A DNA stretch of 64,000 nucleotides from Undaria pinnatifida (Eukaryota > Sar > Phaeophyceae > Laminariales > Alariaceae): the NCBI GenBank assembly GCA_012845835.1, contig JABAKD010000022.1:933501-997500 (forward strand), in the 5' to 3' direction. The translations under genes were made by a program, and so were the position numbers. Every line of letters begins with the position of its first letter. Positions within the stretch are counted from its first letter, which is position 1. The notes beneath the pieces are model-generated. The model saw only the letters and a list, made by a program, of their open reading frames with translations. It was not told where the DNA came from and made no database searches. Positions 50,111-61,340 of this stretch are shown piece after piece.

Positions 50111-52170
50111 GGTAGGCGTCGCTGTCAAAACCTTGCGTTGTGATGCATAATTATAGTTTGATAGCATGGTGTACGATATACAACCTTTTTATCGAGAAAC
50201 GTCTGCTGGAACGTCTCATACTTACGGGTAGTAGGGTGAGTCTGTCGGTGCTTAGGGCAACTTTCGATTTGTTTAAAATATCGGCGGAGACATGCCTGGT
50301 GAAAAGACAGAGTACCGTTATTGATGTGCAAGTTGCACACACAAACGTGTTATAGCGGCAACACTGGCGCATTAGATACAGGTTATGAGCCCCGGTTCAT
50401 AGCAAGATCAAGCAGGTTCCGCTTTGTAGGCTCATGGTACAAATAGCCGGTCCGTATGTGCTGTAGCTTTCGATATACGCTCAATGGCGGAGGAGGTGTA
50501 TTCCACGAACAGTTGGGCACATAACAAGTTGCGTAACGGGACGCAATTAGCGCAAACGCAAGGTGGATGTGAACGCTGAAGACACATTTTCACGGGTAAT
50601 GAGGTTTCTACGGGGCGCTAGATCACGCACGGCACACCTGGCTGTATGCTAGCGTTTATATCGGCGATTTGACAAGGGATGGTCGTGCCTCCACTTCTCT
50701 CCCTGAACGAGAGGACGCAATTTCTAATACTTGGCCATGCTACTGCTCTCGTTGAAATCACCGTGCGCACATGAATGTCACGCAAACGCAGCAAAACGTA
50801 GACCCGAGTTGCCAAAAAAACTGTTTTCTGCACATACATACATGTACGCCTCGTTTGTCTTCCGCTCGCAACCGCCTCGCGTGAATACTTTTCGGGACAT
50901 CGCCCGCGACCCTTGTTATCGTTATTAGTATTGTTTCTCGCCTTGTTCTTGTTCTTGTTCTTGTTCTTATTCGTGTTCTTGCTACTGTTCGTGTCCTTCT
51001 TTGACTTACTTCCTTCTTGCTTCTTTTTCGTTCTGTTGTCATTCCGTCCAACTCATGCAGGAGGATCGCGTTGCAGATACTAGCGACAAGGCTGGTACAT
51101 GCGGACTGCCGGCAAACCAATCATGGCATCTGGGGTTATATCGAATGGACTACAGTACATCGGATGGTAGCGTGACAAATCCCGGGAATAAGAGAGGAAA
51201 TATCGTACACGCCTAAGGGGCACAACAAGTAGTAGTAGGTCATTGGACGGAACACGTCGGATTTTCGCAGTCCAAGGTTGGCGGAGGGATGGCACCCGCC
51301 AGTTCGAGCATGTTTTGTGGTGTGGGGTAAACGGGGTGCGTTCGATATCATGCATAGACGTGGTCTCGATGCATTATGTGGGCCATCGACCCTCGTATCC
51401 TTACAAAGTCAGGGCGGAACACGCCGGGTTTTCGCCGGAAGGGGCCATAGACCCTCGCATTGCTACAATGCCGTGACGGAGGACGTCAGATTTTCACCGA
51501 CCAGGCGAAACATTGCGTAGAGGGGCGGGTTATGACATCCGCCAGTCGGAGTGTTGTAGGAGGGTAGGGGAGGTGGGGCAACCGCAAGTTGGAATGCGTG
51601 TTTTGATGTCGTGGTGTAGTGGGCGGAGCGGCGGGGAGGGGTCCGATAGTTGGAACAGGTTTTTCTGTTGTGGACTGGTCCCTGCTCGAGTCGATTTTTG
51701 TTTTTGTGGTAATTTATCACTCGGAAGAAGGACTAGACGTAGCCACCAAACGAAGGGGGACGAGGCAAATCACCCAGAGGGCAAAAATCGCGATCGGGGG
51801 CACGGTTTAACGCAAAAATCTTTCGTGTCCATTTTCGACCCCTTTGCGATTTGAGGAGAACTAGGAGTGAATAAAACAAACGAAAATATGTATTCATTGT
51901 GCAGAACTGGCCACACGCACAAGCCCGGGCTGCCGGGTTACGGTAGACTTTCGTTAGTCTCCGAACCATGGGTACACCGCGAGCAGCTGTGCAACGCCCA
52001 CGCAACATGAGACACCTTCCACGATACCACTTTTTGGCACAAACATGTTTCGCGATTCGCAATTCCTTAACCCAATATATATCTCTGGGAATATAATGTG
52101 TTCATTTGGCAGTCAATGCTATTCGTTTTTTACCCTCGACCATGATCTTGTTCTCTTCAGGTTTCGACTG
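50111..52170. other. Intergenic region, no gene recognised
   Basis: Short unrelated open frames only. A (TTCTTG)n-like tract lies at 50,943-50,995. A degenerate repeat at 51,230-51,660 (GACGGAACACG-CGG-TTTTCG / GCCATCGACCCTCG, GTTGGCGGAGG / GTTGGAATGCG) recurs two or three times. Confidence 0.5.
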
Positions 52171-52174
52171 TTAG

Positions 52175-52332
52175 GCACGAAATGGAGCACGACCGTTCAG
52201 ACGAGCTCCTCTCACAGGGCTGGTCAAGGGGTTTCACAGGATCATTTCGGTTCTCTGATACACCACATGGTTCTGGAGATAACGCTTGGTTCTCATTTTA
52301 GGCTCCGTTCCCATTTTTCTGAAAACTCTGTT
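52175..52332. mobile_element. Truncated copy of the 43.3-kb TIR element
   Basis: GAGCACGACCGTTCAGACGA through GGTTCTCATTTTAGGCTCCG to GAAAACTCTGTTA is nearly identical to 43,548-43,700. The left arm is missing. Confidence 0.85.
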
Positions 52333-52942
52333 ACTGTATTCCTCTTGGAACGTATCTTTGGGTGGGACACCTTCAGCTTCTCATCATGTCAGGAACCTCA
52401 GGAAACATTGGGTGAACCTCTACCGTACAGTACCATTTGTTATGACCTTGTGCCTAGCTATCCGGAAGGAACAGAGGGAATGGAAGCGTGCATCGTCGAC
52501 TTTGCCAGCAGGAACAGAGGCTGGATGTGGCAGATAACAAAACAACACAGGATTGATATATGTGCAAGACTTGGCGAAACTGGTCGATCTTGCTATTAAT
52601 AGGGGGCAAGGAGGCGGGATGTGGTCGATGATGCAGAAATACAGAATATACGCGTGCAAGAACTTGGCGAAACTGATCGTCCCTGCGTTTTACGAGGGGA
52701 GTGGTTTGATCCAATGATGTCGAATGACGGCACTAATGCCCCTTGACGGACAACTATCCACAAGCTCCTCCAGCCTACACTAGCATGTTTCCGGTGCGTC
52801 TACAGACGGGCGAGAACTAGCGCTCAACCTACTACACACGACATCGATTTACAATATTTTGTTTTCAGGCTTTTTGCCCGCGTTTTTTCGTGACACGCCC
52901 GACAAGTTCATTCAGGGCGCGTGAGACTAGCTTTTAGTCTCG

Positions 52943-53382
52943 TGTTAAGGAATTAGTGGGGTATTAGTCCGTTTGACCACTTGCAAAAGGTTAACCAATA
53001 GCTTACCCAAACTAAGCCTTATAACACTCTTCCCCCCTGAAACGGCGGGATAGCAGGTCGGCCGGATATACGGGCGGACCTGTCAATTATCCAAGCCGCT
53101 TCATTCCCTGGGGATACCAAGAAGAGTATTTTTCAAGTTCGCCATGGGGAAATCTGAAAAAGTTTATTATGGTGGATGTGGGGATCGAACCCACGACCCA
53201 AAAACCCATGGTCTGTCGACGACGCCATTTGTTAAGGTATTAGTGGGGTATTAGTCCGTTTGACCACTTGCAAAAGGTTAACCGATAGCTTACCCAAACT
53301 AAGCCTTATAACACTCTCCCCCCCTGAGACGGCGGGATAGCAGGTCGGCCGGATATACGGGCGGACCTGTCATTTATCCAAT
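52943..53382. mobile_element. LTR-like direct-repeat pair (possible TRIM or solo remnant)
   Basis: Two copies of about 150 bp (52,943-53,092 and 53,231-53,382) start TGTTAAGG(A/T)ATTAGTGGGG and share CCGTTTGACCACTTGC, CTTACCCAAACTAAGCC, GGCGGGATAGCAGG and ATATACGGGCGGACC. They are about 95% identical by eye. The 138-bp spacer contains an antisense tRNA 3'-end-like sequence. No coding region lies between them. An LTR interpretation fits the TG start and the tRNA complement, but the match does not start directly at the repeat edge. Confidence 0.55.
53170..53231 (-). other. tRNA-like fragment (3' half)
   Basis: On the minus strand, GTGGG TTCGATC CCCAC is a perfect T-arm followed by ATCCACC-A, an acceptor-like 3' strand. 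Upstream bases resemble a long-variable-arm (Ser/Leu class) tRNA but do not fold convincingly, and no matching 5' acceptor strand is present. It is either a tRNA pseudogene or an extended primer-binding site. Confidence 0.5.
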
Positions 53383-53763
53383 CACAGCTAGAAGTCGTCA
53401 ATATGTGGCTGGAGACGCATGGCTACGGGTAGAGGCTCACAGCAACGCTTTCTGAGGCTCTCCTTTTGACGACCTCCATACACTGTACCTGGTACACCAT
53501 TTTTAACAACAGTGAAAAATGCCTGACACGTGCACGATCGAGGTAGCATTATTGGCCTGAAAGGTTTTCGGACGACGATCGAGGTAGCCTTAACCCGAAA
53601 TCGTCGGAAACGGTCCATTTTTTGCATGATTCTCGTCGTTTTGCCCCAGCCGCCGAATTATTCATGCTGCACCAGTCTTATTTGTTCTTCAAATCAGTTT
53701 TTGGGGGAGGGTCTTGAGCTCCGAAGCTGTGGAAATTCAGAAAAAAAAAATGGTGCACCTCTA

Positions 53764-53975
53764 TCGTCTCTCATACATTCTACCGTCATTCTCCCATCAT
53801 TCTCCCATCATTCTACCATAATTCTGCCATCATTCTACCATCATTCTACCATCATTCTACCATCATTCTACCACCTTTTTACCATCATTCTACCCTCATT
53901 CTACCATCATTCTACCATCCTTCATACCATCATTCTACCATCATTCTACAATCATTCTACCATCATTCTACCATA
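53764..53975. repeat. 11-bp minisatellite (CATTCTACCAT)
   Basis: About 18 head-to-tail copies of ATTCTACCATC, with variants such as CTCCCATC and CTGCCATC, run directly into the left end of the MITE at 53,975. The repeats are too short and have no unique spacers, so this is not a CRISPR array. Confidence 0.95.
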
Positions 53976-54235
53976 ATAAATCCCCCCGCCCAAAACCGGC
54001 GACTTTTTCTTTTTTTCTTTTTAACGAACGTCTCATGTCTACTCGACAAGAGGAAGGGAACGAAAAAAAGATATTCGTACACTATGTTCTTGTTTGCAAA
54101 GGACCACCGATTGATGACGTCGTGCGGCGAGGGGCACGGTATTTCAGGAGATACGGCCGGGATCCGGTTTCAAAACCGGCGATTTCGTCAAAGAAAAGTT
54201 GGGGCGGGGCTACTACTGCTGTAGAACGACTCCGT
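53975..54235. mobile_element. MITE with TACGATAGCCCCC-type ends (copy 2)
   Basis: CCCCCCGCCCAAAACCGGCG, TTTTTAACGAACGTCTCATG, ACGAGAGG-like block, AGATACGGCCGGGATCCGGT, GGCGATTTCGTCAAAGAAAA, then GGGGCTACTACTGCTGTAGA. It aligns with 8,085-8,330 over its whole length. Its TTAA at about 54,022 is the empty target matching the insertion at 45.22 kb. Confidence 0.75.
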
Positions 54236-54499
54236 ACTCAATTCCTATGAGCAATCGCACCGCCTAGGTAGAGTCTTGAGTCATCCCTCTATAGTGCAGT
54301 AGGGGTTGCAATATTTGGTTCTGGGCCATATGTTGTTTATTCATTTATTTTATCCTCTGGCGAATGGGGAAAAAAAAATAAAAAAAAATAAAGCTTAAGC
54401 TCACCACTCTTCCACATACATATGATCATAAACGTCGTGTGTCGATTTAACTCAATTGCATTCGCAATCCAGCGCTAGTTGGCGTGTCCTCCGGTTCCC

Positions 54500-54585
54500 A
54501 CTGTTGTTGTCGTTGTTCTCACCTTAACTCGCATAATCAAGTCCGGGGGCACAGGACAGACTCCAGTCACTCTGGAGCGGAGGAA
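54500..54585. repeat. Dispersed repeat shared with 35,855-35,945
   Basis: TTAACTCGCATAATCAAGTC, GGACAGACTC and CAGTCACTCTGGAG parallel the copy at 35.9 kb. Confidence 0.6.
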
Positions 54586-54849
54586 TACCCCAGAGAAAAA
54601 AAAAAACACAAACAAATCAAAAGGTGGTGCCCGCTTATATCACAGCTGGCGCAATTCATGTCTCTGCCAGAAACAAACAGAAGTGAAAGCGGGAGTCAGC
54701 CTACGACGTGTCAGGTCCATACATACCGGTGCATACGTCTCACTACTCGTGCCAGTGGAAAACCCGACTACACCGCTTGCCACCCAGGAAAGACTACCAC
54801 GTATATATTACACGTAGCACCCATCACTACGCATACGCACGTTAGACTC

Positions 54850-55000
54850 AAGTCAATTGGAAAACAAAACAAAGCAAAGAGAAAAAAGAAGAGAAAAGAA
54901 ATGAAAGAAAACAAAAGAAAAGAAAGCGAAAAAGGGAAGGAAAAAGAAGAAAAGACAAGACAAGAAAAGGAGGACGCAAAAAAAAGAAAAGGGACAAAAC
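54850..55000. repeat. A-rich (AAAAG)n-like tract
   Basis: About 150 bp of irregular AAAAGAAAGAAA repeats on the plus strand. It is not a poly(A) tail of the neighbouring LINE, which runs on the minus strand. Confidence 0.8.
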
Positions 55001-55305
55001 GTCTTGCTAGCAGACCCTGGGAACTAACTAATAGAGGGTATCAAGTGCATCAATGGCACTGGAGGGAGAATGCAACAAGGCGAAGAAGTCAGGACGGCGG
55101 TACACTAGCTTGTGACGACCATTGGAAGGCCCAAGAACTTCAAGATGATGATGGCCAGACCCAGACTTCAGCCTCTCGGGCAGGACCCCCCCTCCCCATC
55201 CACCCCCCCCCCTCCCCCCTCTCCTCCCCCTCTCCCCCCGACCCCCCCTCCCCTCGGCCGTTTGGAAATGCCGACGGTGGATGGCGCTGTAGCGGCCCTT
55301 GCGTG

Positions 55306-57730
55306 TCACTCTGCAGCTCTGCGTCTCTCCGCCTCATGCAATTTCCGCATGAATAATTCGGCTCCGTCCTCTACCCGTCGAAACCATCTGCCGGCCTTCT
55401 GAGCAGCCTTTTGCCACCCTTCGAACTTCATTTTTATGACCGACATATCGTCCTTCAGGTGCACCAACCAGTCCTTCTCTTGCCCCCCTGAGTAGCCCTT
55501 ATCCCCAACAAGCTCCCCAAACATCACCCTCCGTGGCAGACGCTCCTCCCCCACACGTGCTACGAATCCCGCAAATAATATCCTCCGTTTGCGCACTATC
55601 GCGCCTATGCCCTCGGAAGCTGTCTTGACAAGCGCGTCGGCGTACGATAGGGTGTGGTCGTCGCGCTTCCGTTTCCGCCATCCGAGGCATCAGACGAGCA
55701 TGGAATGGTGAACTCGTCGTAGCCTGTCATAGTCAGCCTTGTTCGGGCTCCACGTCATGCAACCGTAGAGTAGTGTCTCGATCACCTCGGCTTTCAGCAA
55801 CCGCACCTTCAACCGAAGGCGCACACCCGGGCGATCATAGATTTCCATCTTGTATCGCTGGAAGCACGCCTAGGCCCTCTGAAGACCCCGTTTTATTTCG
55901 ATGTAGAGTTCTCTGTCTGCGGTGACAGCCCCGCTTAAGTACACAAACTCGAGTGTTTGTATACCTGGCCGGCTGCATTGGTTGTGAACGACACCTCCCC
56001 CCCGACTTTGGTTTCCAGGCACATGGTATCTGTTTTCGCCTCGGAGACCGTAAGGCCGACCGACGAGCACGCAGTCACGATCACCGTCATCATCCTCTCC
56101 AGCCTTTTTGATGATCGCGATACGATGCCGGCATCGTCAGCGTACAGCAAACCCCACAATCTCTGCACCTCCTCCTCCTCCTCCCCCCTTCGTCCGTCGA
56201 CTTTGCCTGTGCGTGAAGTGCCCTTCTTCTCGCCTTTCTTCTTCTTTCATTGGAGCTACACCATGTTGTCCGTGATGGCTGCATCAGCGAGGAAGCGTAT
56301 CTCGGTCACACGCAGTACCCCCGTGAAAAACATGTTGAACAGCAGTGGCGCGAGCACGCATCCTTGCCTGAGATCTTGCCCCACGTCGAACTTATCCCAG
56401 CACTCTCCATCATCCAACCGCACGCATGCCTGCATACCGTCTTAGAATTGGTGGATGACGGCGAGCATTCTCGGTGGCACGCCAAAACGAGCAAGGACGT
56501 CCCACAGAAAGGTTCGATCGACGGAGTCATATGCTTTGGTGAGGTCGATAAAGCTCAAGTACAAGGGGGTGTCCTTCTTCCGCGCCAGTTCCTGCAGTCG
56601 TCGTGCTATGAACATAATGTCAACCATCGAGCGTGGTGGTCTGAACCCACACTGTTCCTCCGGCAGAATGTTCTCGCGTTTGCAATAGTCACTCAGGGGA
56701 CCCGCGATGACTTTGAGGAGCACCTTGCCGGCGCGAGCCACGAGGGAGATGCCACCATAATTGCCACAGTCTGTCTGATCTTTCTTTTCTTGAAGCACCT
56801 TAATCTTTTTGTTTATTTCCATTGTTGTGGCATACCACCTCCCTCTACACAGCGACGATGATATCGTGGAACGTTCCGTGCGTGTCGAATTCTCCTTCGT
56901 CGGCCAAGGCCTTCAGGAGCTCGGCCAAGAAACCATCGGGCCCTACCGCCTTTCGGTTCGCCAACGCACGGATCGCCTCCTCTACTTCGTACCTATGCGG
57001 CACATCATCCAGTGGTATGCACGGGGGCCACCGCTTAAGCTCGTCCACAATGCTCAGGTCAAGGGTCGGCGACTTGGTGTTAAGCAATTGATGAAGCCAC
57101 TTCACCCACCGCGTGTGGATGAAGGCATTATCCCGCAGCAATCGACATTCCTCGTCCTTGATGTACTGCGAGTTAAACAATCTCTTCCCTTCCACATCCA
57201 TCTCCTTTAGGTGTTTGTAGAAGCCAAACTGATCACCTTCTCGTACGCCCTTCGAGTTGAATGACGTAATCTTCGAATAACCTTTGTACAGCTTCCGCCC
57301 ACGTGCGGTTCAGCTGTTTGGTTGCCGCCTTCAAGGTTCGCCGTAGACCACGATCATTTGGAGCAGAACGGACCCGTTTCCTCCGGTCTTCCCTATATTG
57401 ATATCTTGCAGTCAACTCCGCTTTCGTCTCCTCGTCTCCTCGGTCGCACACCAGCCCCTCGGTACTTGTTTGCGCCGAACAAGGGGCGCTATGTCCGCCG
57501 CATTCGACAGTAGCGTCTCGGTTAGTACTGAGGCCATGTCAGCAACGGTTCTGGTAATAGTACAGGGTATAGGGGATGCAAGCTTGGCTGCTATCGCCTC
57601 TTGGAAATCCATCCGGAAATGCGGTCGACACTGATCTTCGGAGCACACTCCTCGTCTCGGCTTTTGGCCGCATCAGTTCCCCGCTAGCTGCTCCACGACA
57701 TATGGACGGAACTGCCCAAGCCCCCACCCA
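55306..57730 (-). mobile_element. Broken LINE (family 1) with reverse transcriptase
   Basis: Minus-strand fragments in successive frames form one non-LTR polyprotein. A linker region (VRRKQVPRGWCATEETRRR, about 57,450) is followed by RYEVEEAIRALANRKAVGPDG (56,9xx, RT motif 0/1), then [55 protein letters not shown] (catalytic Asp), and the YADD box with LTVSEAKTD near 56,140. The C-terminal part (FAGFVARVGEERLPRRVMFG) ends at 55,306. Lesions include an in-frame TAG near 56,860, TAA at 56,442-56,444, and frameshifts near 57,230, 56,220 and 55,960. No endonuclease domain was found, so it is 5' truncated and inactive. It differs from the LINE family found in the hydroxylase introns. Confidence 0.85.
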
Positions 57731-57949
57731 CCAGACTTGCTCGCTCCGCGCTCAGCATGTTGCACCCTGCCAGCCTCGTTCTGCGTTACCTGCACATCTC
57801 CGCGAGCAGCCAGCACAAGCCCCAAGATCGCTTTCCGACTTTTTCTTTTTTTGTGCTTCGGGGTCTCTGGGATATCTGCACACACCAAAGACAAGCATAC
57901 TGGCATCAACACTTGTAAGACGCCGCTTGCTGAGAGCCACATCGGCCTA

Positions 57950-58420
57950 GGTACACCTCTGCTGACGGAGCCAGACCGACCTTCGAGGGACCTCCTTGGA
58001 CTGCGGGCCCTGTGCTAGGATGTCTCCTTACCTCGGCCCAGGAGCTCGTGGTGGGGCTCCCTCGTATTGATACTCCTTCGAGAGAACAGGCGGCGACTCG
58101 CGCAGAGTGTTTGAGCTGTCTTTTTCTTCGCGATTTTTCAGTGTATGCGAGCAGCAGGTTACTATATGGGGCTCAGTACATGCGCCGATCCGTCTTGGGC
58201 GTGGGACAAACTGCGCTCCCTTTCTACCAATTTGACGCAACCCGGACCCCACCCCGCTCTTCGGCGGTCAACAGCGATCCACTGCGTAACGTAGCTTCAA
58301 CCACTATCACGTTCGCAGCGCTACCAACTACAGTACAGCACAATGGACTTGCTGTCACTACATGCCATATACCGTCGGATTTTCTGCTGTAGAAGTCACT
58401 GCACAGCAGCCGAGCCGTCT
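57950..58420. other. Flank upstream of the LINE, no gene recognised
   Basis: Open frames on both strands between 57.7 and 58.4 kb show no recognised domain. An endonuclease was sought here as the LINE 5' region and was not seen. Confidence 0.4.
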
Positions 58421-59288
58421 ATCGTAACTGACACAAGATAACACACCCCGGCGATAACATTTTGGGATTTAAAAATATTATCACCGAGTGTGGTATCCTG
58501 TGAGGGGTGTGATATCTTGTGTACCCTGGGTGATAAAGTGCATCTCGCAGGGGGCCCAAGGGGGTGTGATAAACCAGGGGGTGTGGTAGGACGTCCGAAC
58601 ACCCACAAGGTGTGTTTGGGTGTGTGATAAATGAGGGGGAGTGATAAAAACGGGGTGTTACATAGCACGTCCGAACACCCCCAGGGTGTGTTTGGGGGTG
58701 TGGTAGAAACGCGGGTATGATAACAGTTGAACCGCTGCTGCCGCACACTTGAAGGGGTGTGGTATGCCTGCGCGAACACTTGCAGCTGCCCCGCACTCCT
58801 GCTGTAGGTACCTACTTGTGATACCGGGTTGTGGTAAAACAAAGGAGCCCAACATAGGTGACGAAACTCCTTAGCACATAACCTCGGCGATGACTCAACC
58901 TCCTCAACGCCGAAGAAAGAATTTAAACAAATACGGGCTTGGATTGGTGCATAGCAAAATAAAATGTACCTTAATCGAAGATACCTCGCCCGATATGATA
59001 CGAGGCGGTGGCTGCGCCATCAGTCCTGCCCCCACACAAAAGTGGGCTGCTGCTACCTACTTCGCTATCGGTACGACCAAACGAGAGTTACGCAGAGACA
59101 CCCCGACCAAAACTCGAAGCCACAAACCACAAATCTACACCACGATATCACCGGGGTGTGTTATCTTATGTACCCCGGGTGATGAATCGATGGTTTGTCA
59201 GAAACTCCCAAAATTGTCACCGGGGTGTCGTATCCTGTGGGGGGTGTGATTTCTTATGTACGGGTGATATCTTGTGTCAGTTACGGTA
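58420..59288. mobile_element. TA-flanked TIR element, non-autonomous, about 865 bp
   Basis: TA | TCGTAACTGACACAAGATA ... TATCTTGTGTCAGTTACGG | TA. The termini continue inward as related GTGTGATATCTTGTG / ACCC-GGGTGATAA subrepeats (58,440-58,545 and 59,145-59,270). An internal tandem pair of about 80 bp (GCACGTCCGAACACCCCCA...GGTGTGTTTGGG) lies at 58,585-58,705. No transposase frame is present. TA duplication suggests the Tc1/mariner type. Confidence 0.75.
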
Positions 59289-59589
59289 CTTTGCTTCCGC
59301 CCGTTCAGCACATAGCTCGACCCTTCACTGCCCCAGCGTCCACAGTTACAGCACTGCAGCTCTGACACCCTCCGCTGCTGTGCAAGTGCTCCTTGCAAGA
59401 TCGATTCGAGAGATTTTTTCGTCTTGGCCCTCCCGTGGCAAGAACTTGGATTTAGTTAACGCTGAATTTCTGTGCTGGCTTTTTCTGGCGCAAGGCTGTC
59501 AGCATGTGTGATGCCCTATATTTCACCATTCATGGGCACGCGAGTGTTAATACCACTTTCTGTATGGGCACAGCTGCGATAGTGCGGCA

Positions 59590-61140
59590 CACTGCGCTGC
59601 TGTCGACATAACCGCCCCTTATAGTGCGGTCGGTGTGGGTACGGATTGTTTTCAGCTGCCCAGGCGTTAGGCCGTCTTCCTACTGCTGCCGGTACATGTG
59701 CTGCCCTTCCACAATGTTGCTAGGGTCGATGCTGCATCCTTGTTTTTTTCAGATGTCACGACGGACACTGTCCGTTGCAATGCGGTTTACAGTTCGCCGA
59801 GACGCTGAACACTATACTTTTGCCGCAAACGCTGCCTTTCTGCTGCTGCGAGTACTTGTGCTGCCCTTCGCAGTGCTGCTAGGGTCGACGCTGGCATTCT
59901 TTTTTCTGAAGATGTTAGGACAGCTGCTGCCCTAACGTTAGCGGAGATGCTGCGCTTTACTGCTAGTGCATGTGGGCATCAGTTCGTTTGATGCTGGCAC
60001 CAGGGGGCAAACAGCCTCTTTATTCGGCTGCGGGCTTACACACCTTTTCTACAGCTGATCTTGGTATTATATTACCCATTTTAAGGCGGTTGGTGTTGCC
60101 GTCACCCGTGGACACAGGAGCAATCTTGCAGCGATCAGCACAACTGTCAGGCGCCACCAGTGCGGTCGCTTGGGGAACTACATTGTTCGGACGCTATACT
60201 ACCCATCTTGGTGCGGTTGGTATCGCCGTTACCTGTTAACACAGCAGCGAGACTACAGCAATCAGCACTGCTGTAGGCGCGACCGCCCCCCTCTAGTGCG
60301 GACGGTGGGGAAACTGCCTTGTTCGGGCGTTATACTGCCCATATTCGTGCGATTGGTATTGTCGGTACCTATGGGCACAGCAGCGAGCAGCACTACTGTA
60401 GGCGCGACCGTGCCTCTATAGCGGGGTCGGTGGGGAAACTACCTTGTTCGGGCGTTGTACTGACCTTTGTCCTCCGGTTGGTGTATGTGCAACCCTCTAG
60501 TGTGCTACCCCCCCCTACACTGCTGTTAAGGCAGATGCTGCCCGTTTTTATACGCTTAGCTGTGCGAACGTTTACTGTGCTGCCCTCTACACTGTGCATA
60601 GGATAAATGCTGCTTGTTCTGGTGCGATGAGCGCGGCCGTTTCGGGCGATCCTCTCCTGTACTGCCCCCGTATACTACCGTTAGGGCAAGGGCTGCCCGG
60701 TTTTCTGCGAGTGGCTGCGGAACCCTCTGCTGTGCTACCCCGCCCTACACTACTCTTAGGGCAAATGCTGCTCGTTTTGCTGCCGAGGGCATGGGCTTCT
60801 TGGTGCGAGCCTTTACTATGCTCCCCCCCCCCCTCCCGGGCCTACGGTAAATGCTTCATGTTTTGGTGCGATGAGCGTGGGCGTTTTAGACGACGCTTTC
60901 CTGTGCTACCGCCCCCCCCGCCTAGGTGAAATTATGCCTGTTTTGGTGCAATGGGTGCAGACGTACCTGTACTGTGCTGCACCCCCTTTACTGCGGTTAG
61001 GGTCAGTGCTGCCCATTTTTGGCCCCTTTACTGCGGTTTGTGTGGGCGTTAACTGTATACCCTACGGTCAGACTGGGCGCTGCTCTTATGTTGTGGTTTT
61101 GGTGGATGGTACCCTTCTTACCGCTGTCGTCCTTTTACAC
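59590..61140. repeat. Degenerate minisatellite of about 100-130 bp units
   Basis: Repeated blocks include GTGGGGAAACTACCTTGTTC, GGGCGTTATACTGCCCAT, GTGCG-TTGGTATTG-CGGTACC, CACAGCAGCGAGCAGCACTA and CTGTAGGCGCGACCG. The right part changes to GTGCTACCCCCCCCTACACT / GTTAGGGCAAATGCTGCCCG. The open frames through it show repeat composition rather than protein-like conservation. Confidence 0.75.
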
Positions 61141-61340
61141 TGCTAGTTGGCGTGGGCGCTGCCATCACTGATGCTGGACGGAGTCGAGACCCATATCTTG
61201 CCGTTTGCTGGCACACAGATATTGCCTCTGTTTGCAGCCGGGATACCACCACAATATATTCGCCTCCATAGCTTCTTTACTCGTCGTGCCCGTCCCGCCA
61301 CCTTCTCCCACACCCCCTCCTTCCGCTGCTCTCCCTACAG

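Noticed and set aside
48380-50167. 595-codon antisense Ala/Val-rich open frame opposite the Ser/Asp repeats
   Set aside because: It is open only because the GACAGC/AGCGAC triplet repeat lacks stops in most frames. Its composition ([10 protein letters not shown]) is a mirror of the repeat, and the flanks show no gene signals.
53764-53975. Regular short repeats as a CRISPR array
   Set aside because: Units are 11 bp, contiguous and without unique spacers, in a eukaryotic intergenic region.
54850-55000. A-rich tract as poly(A) tail of the LINE at 55.3-57.7 kb
   Set aside because: The LINE is on the minus strand, so its tail would appear as T-rich on the plus strand.
55028-55402. Pro/Ser- and Gly-rich open frames near the C-run at 55.2 kb
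   Set aside because: They are produced by a CCCCCTC-rich tract and do not continue into conserved sequence.
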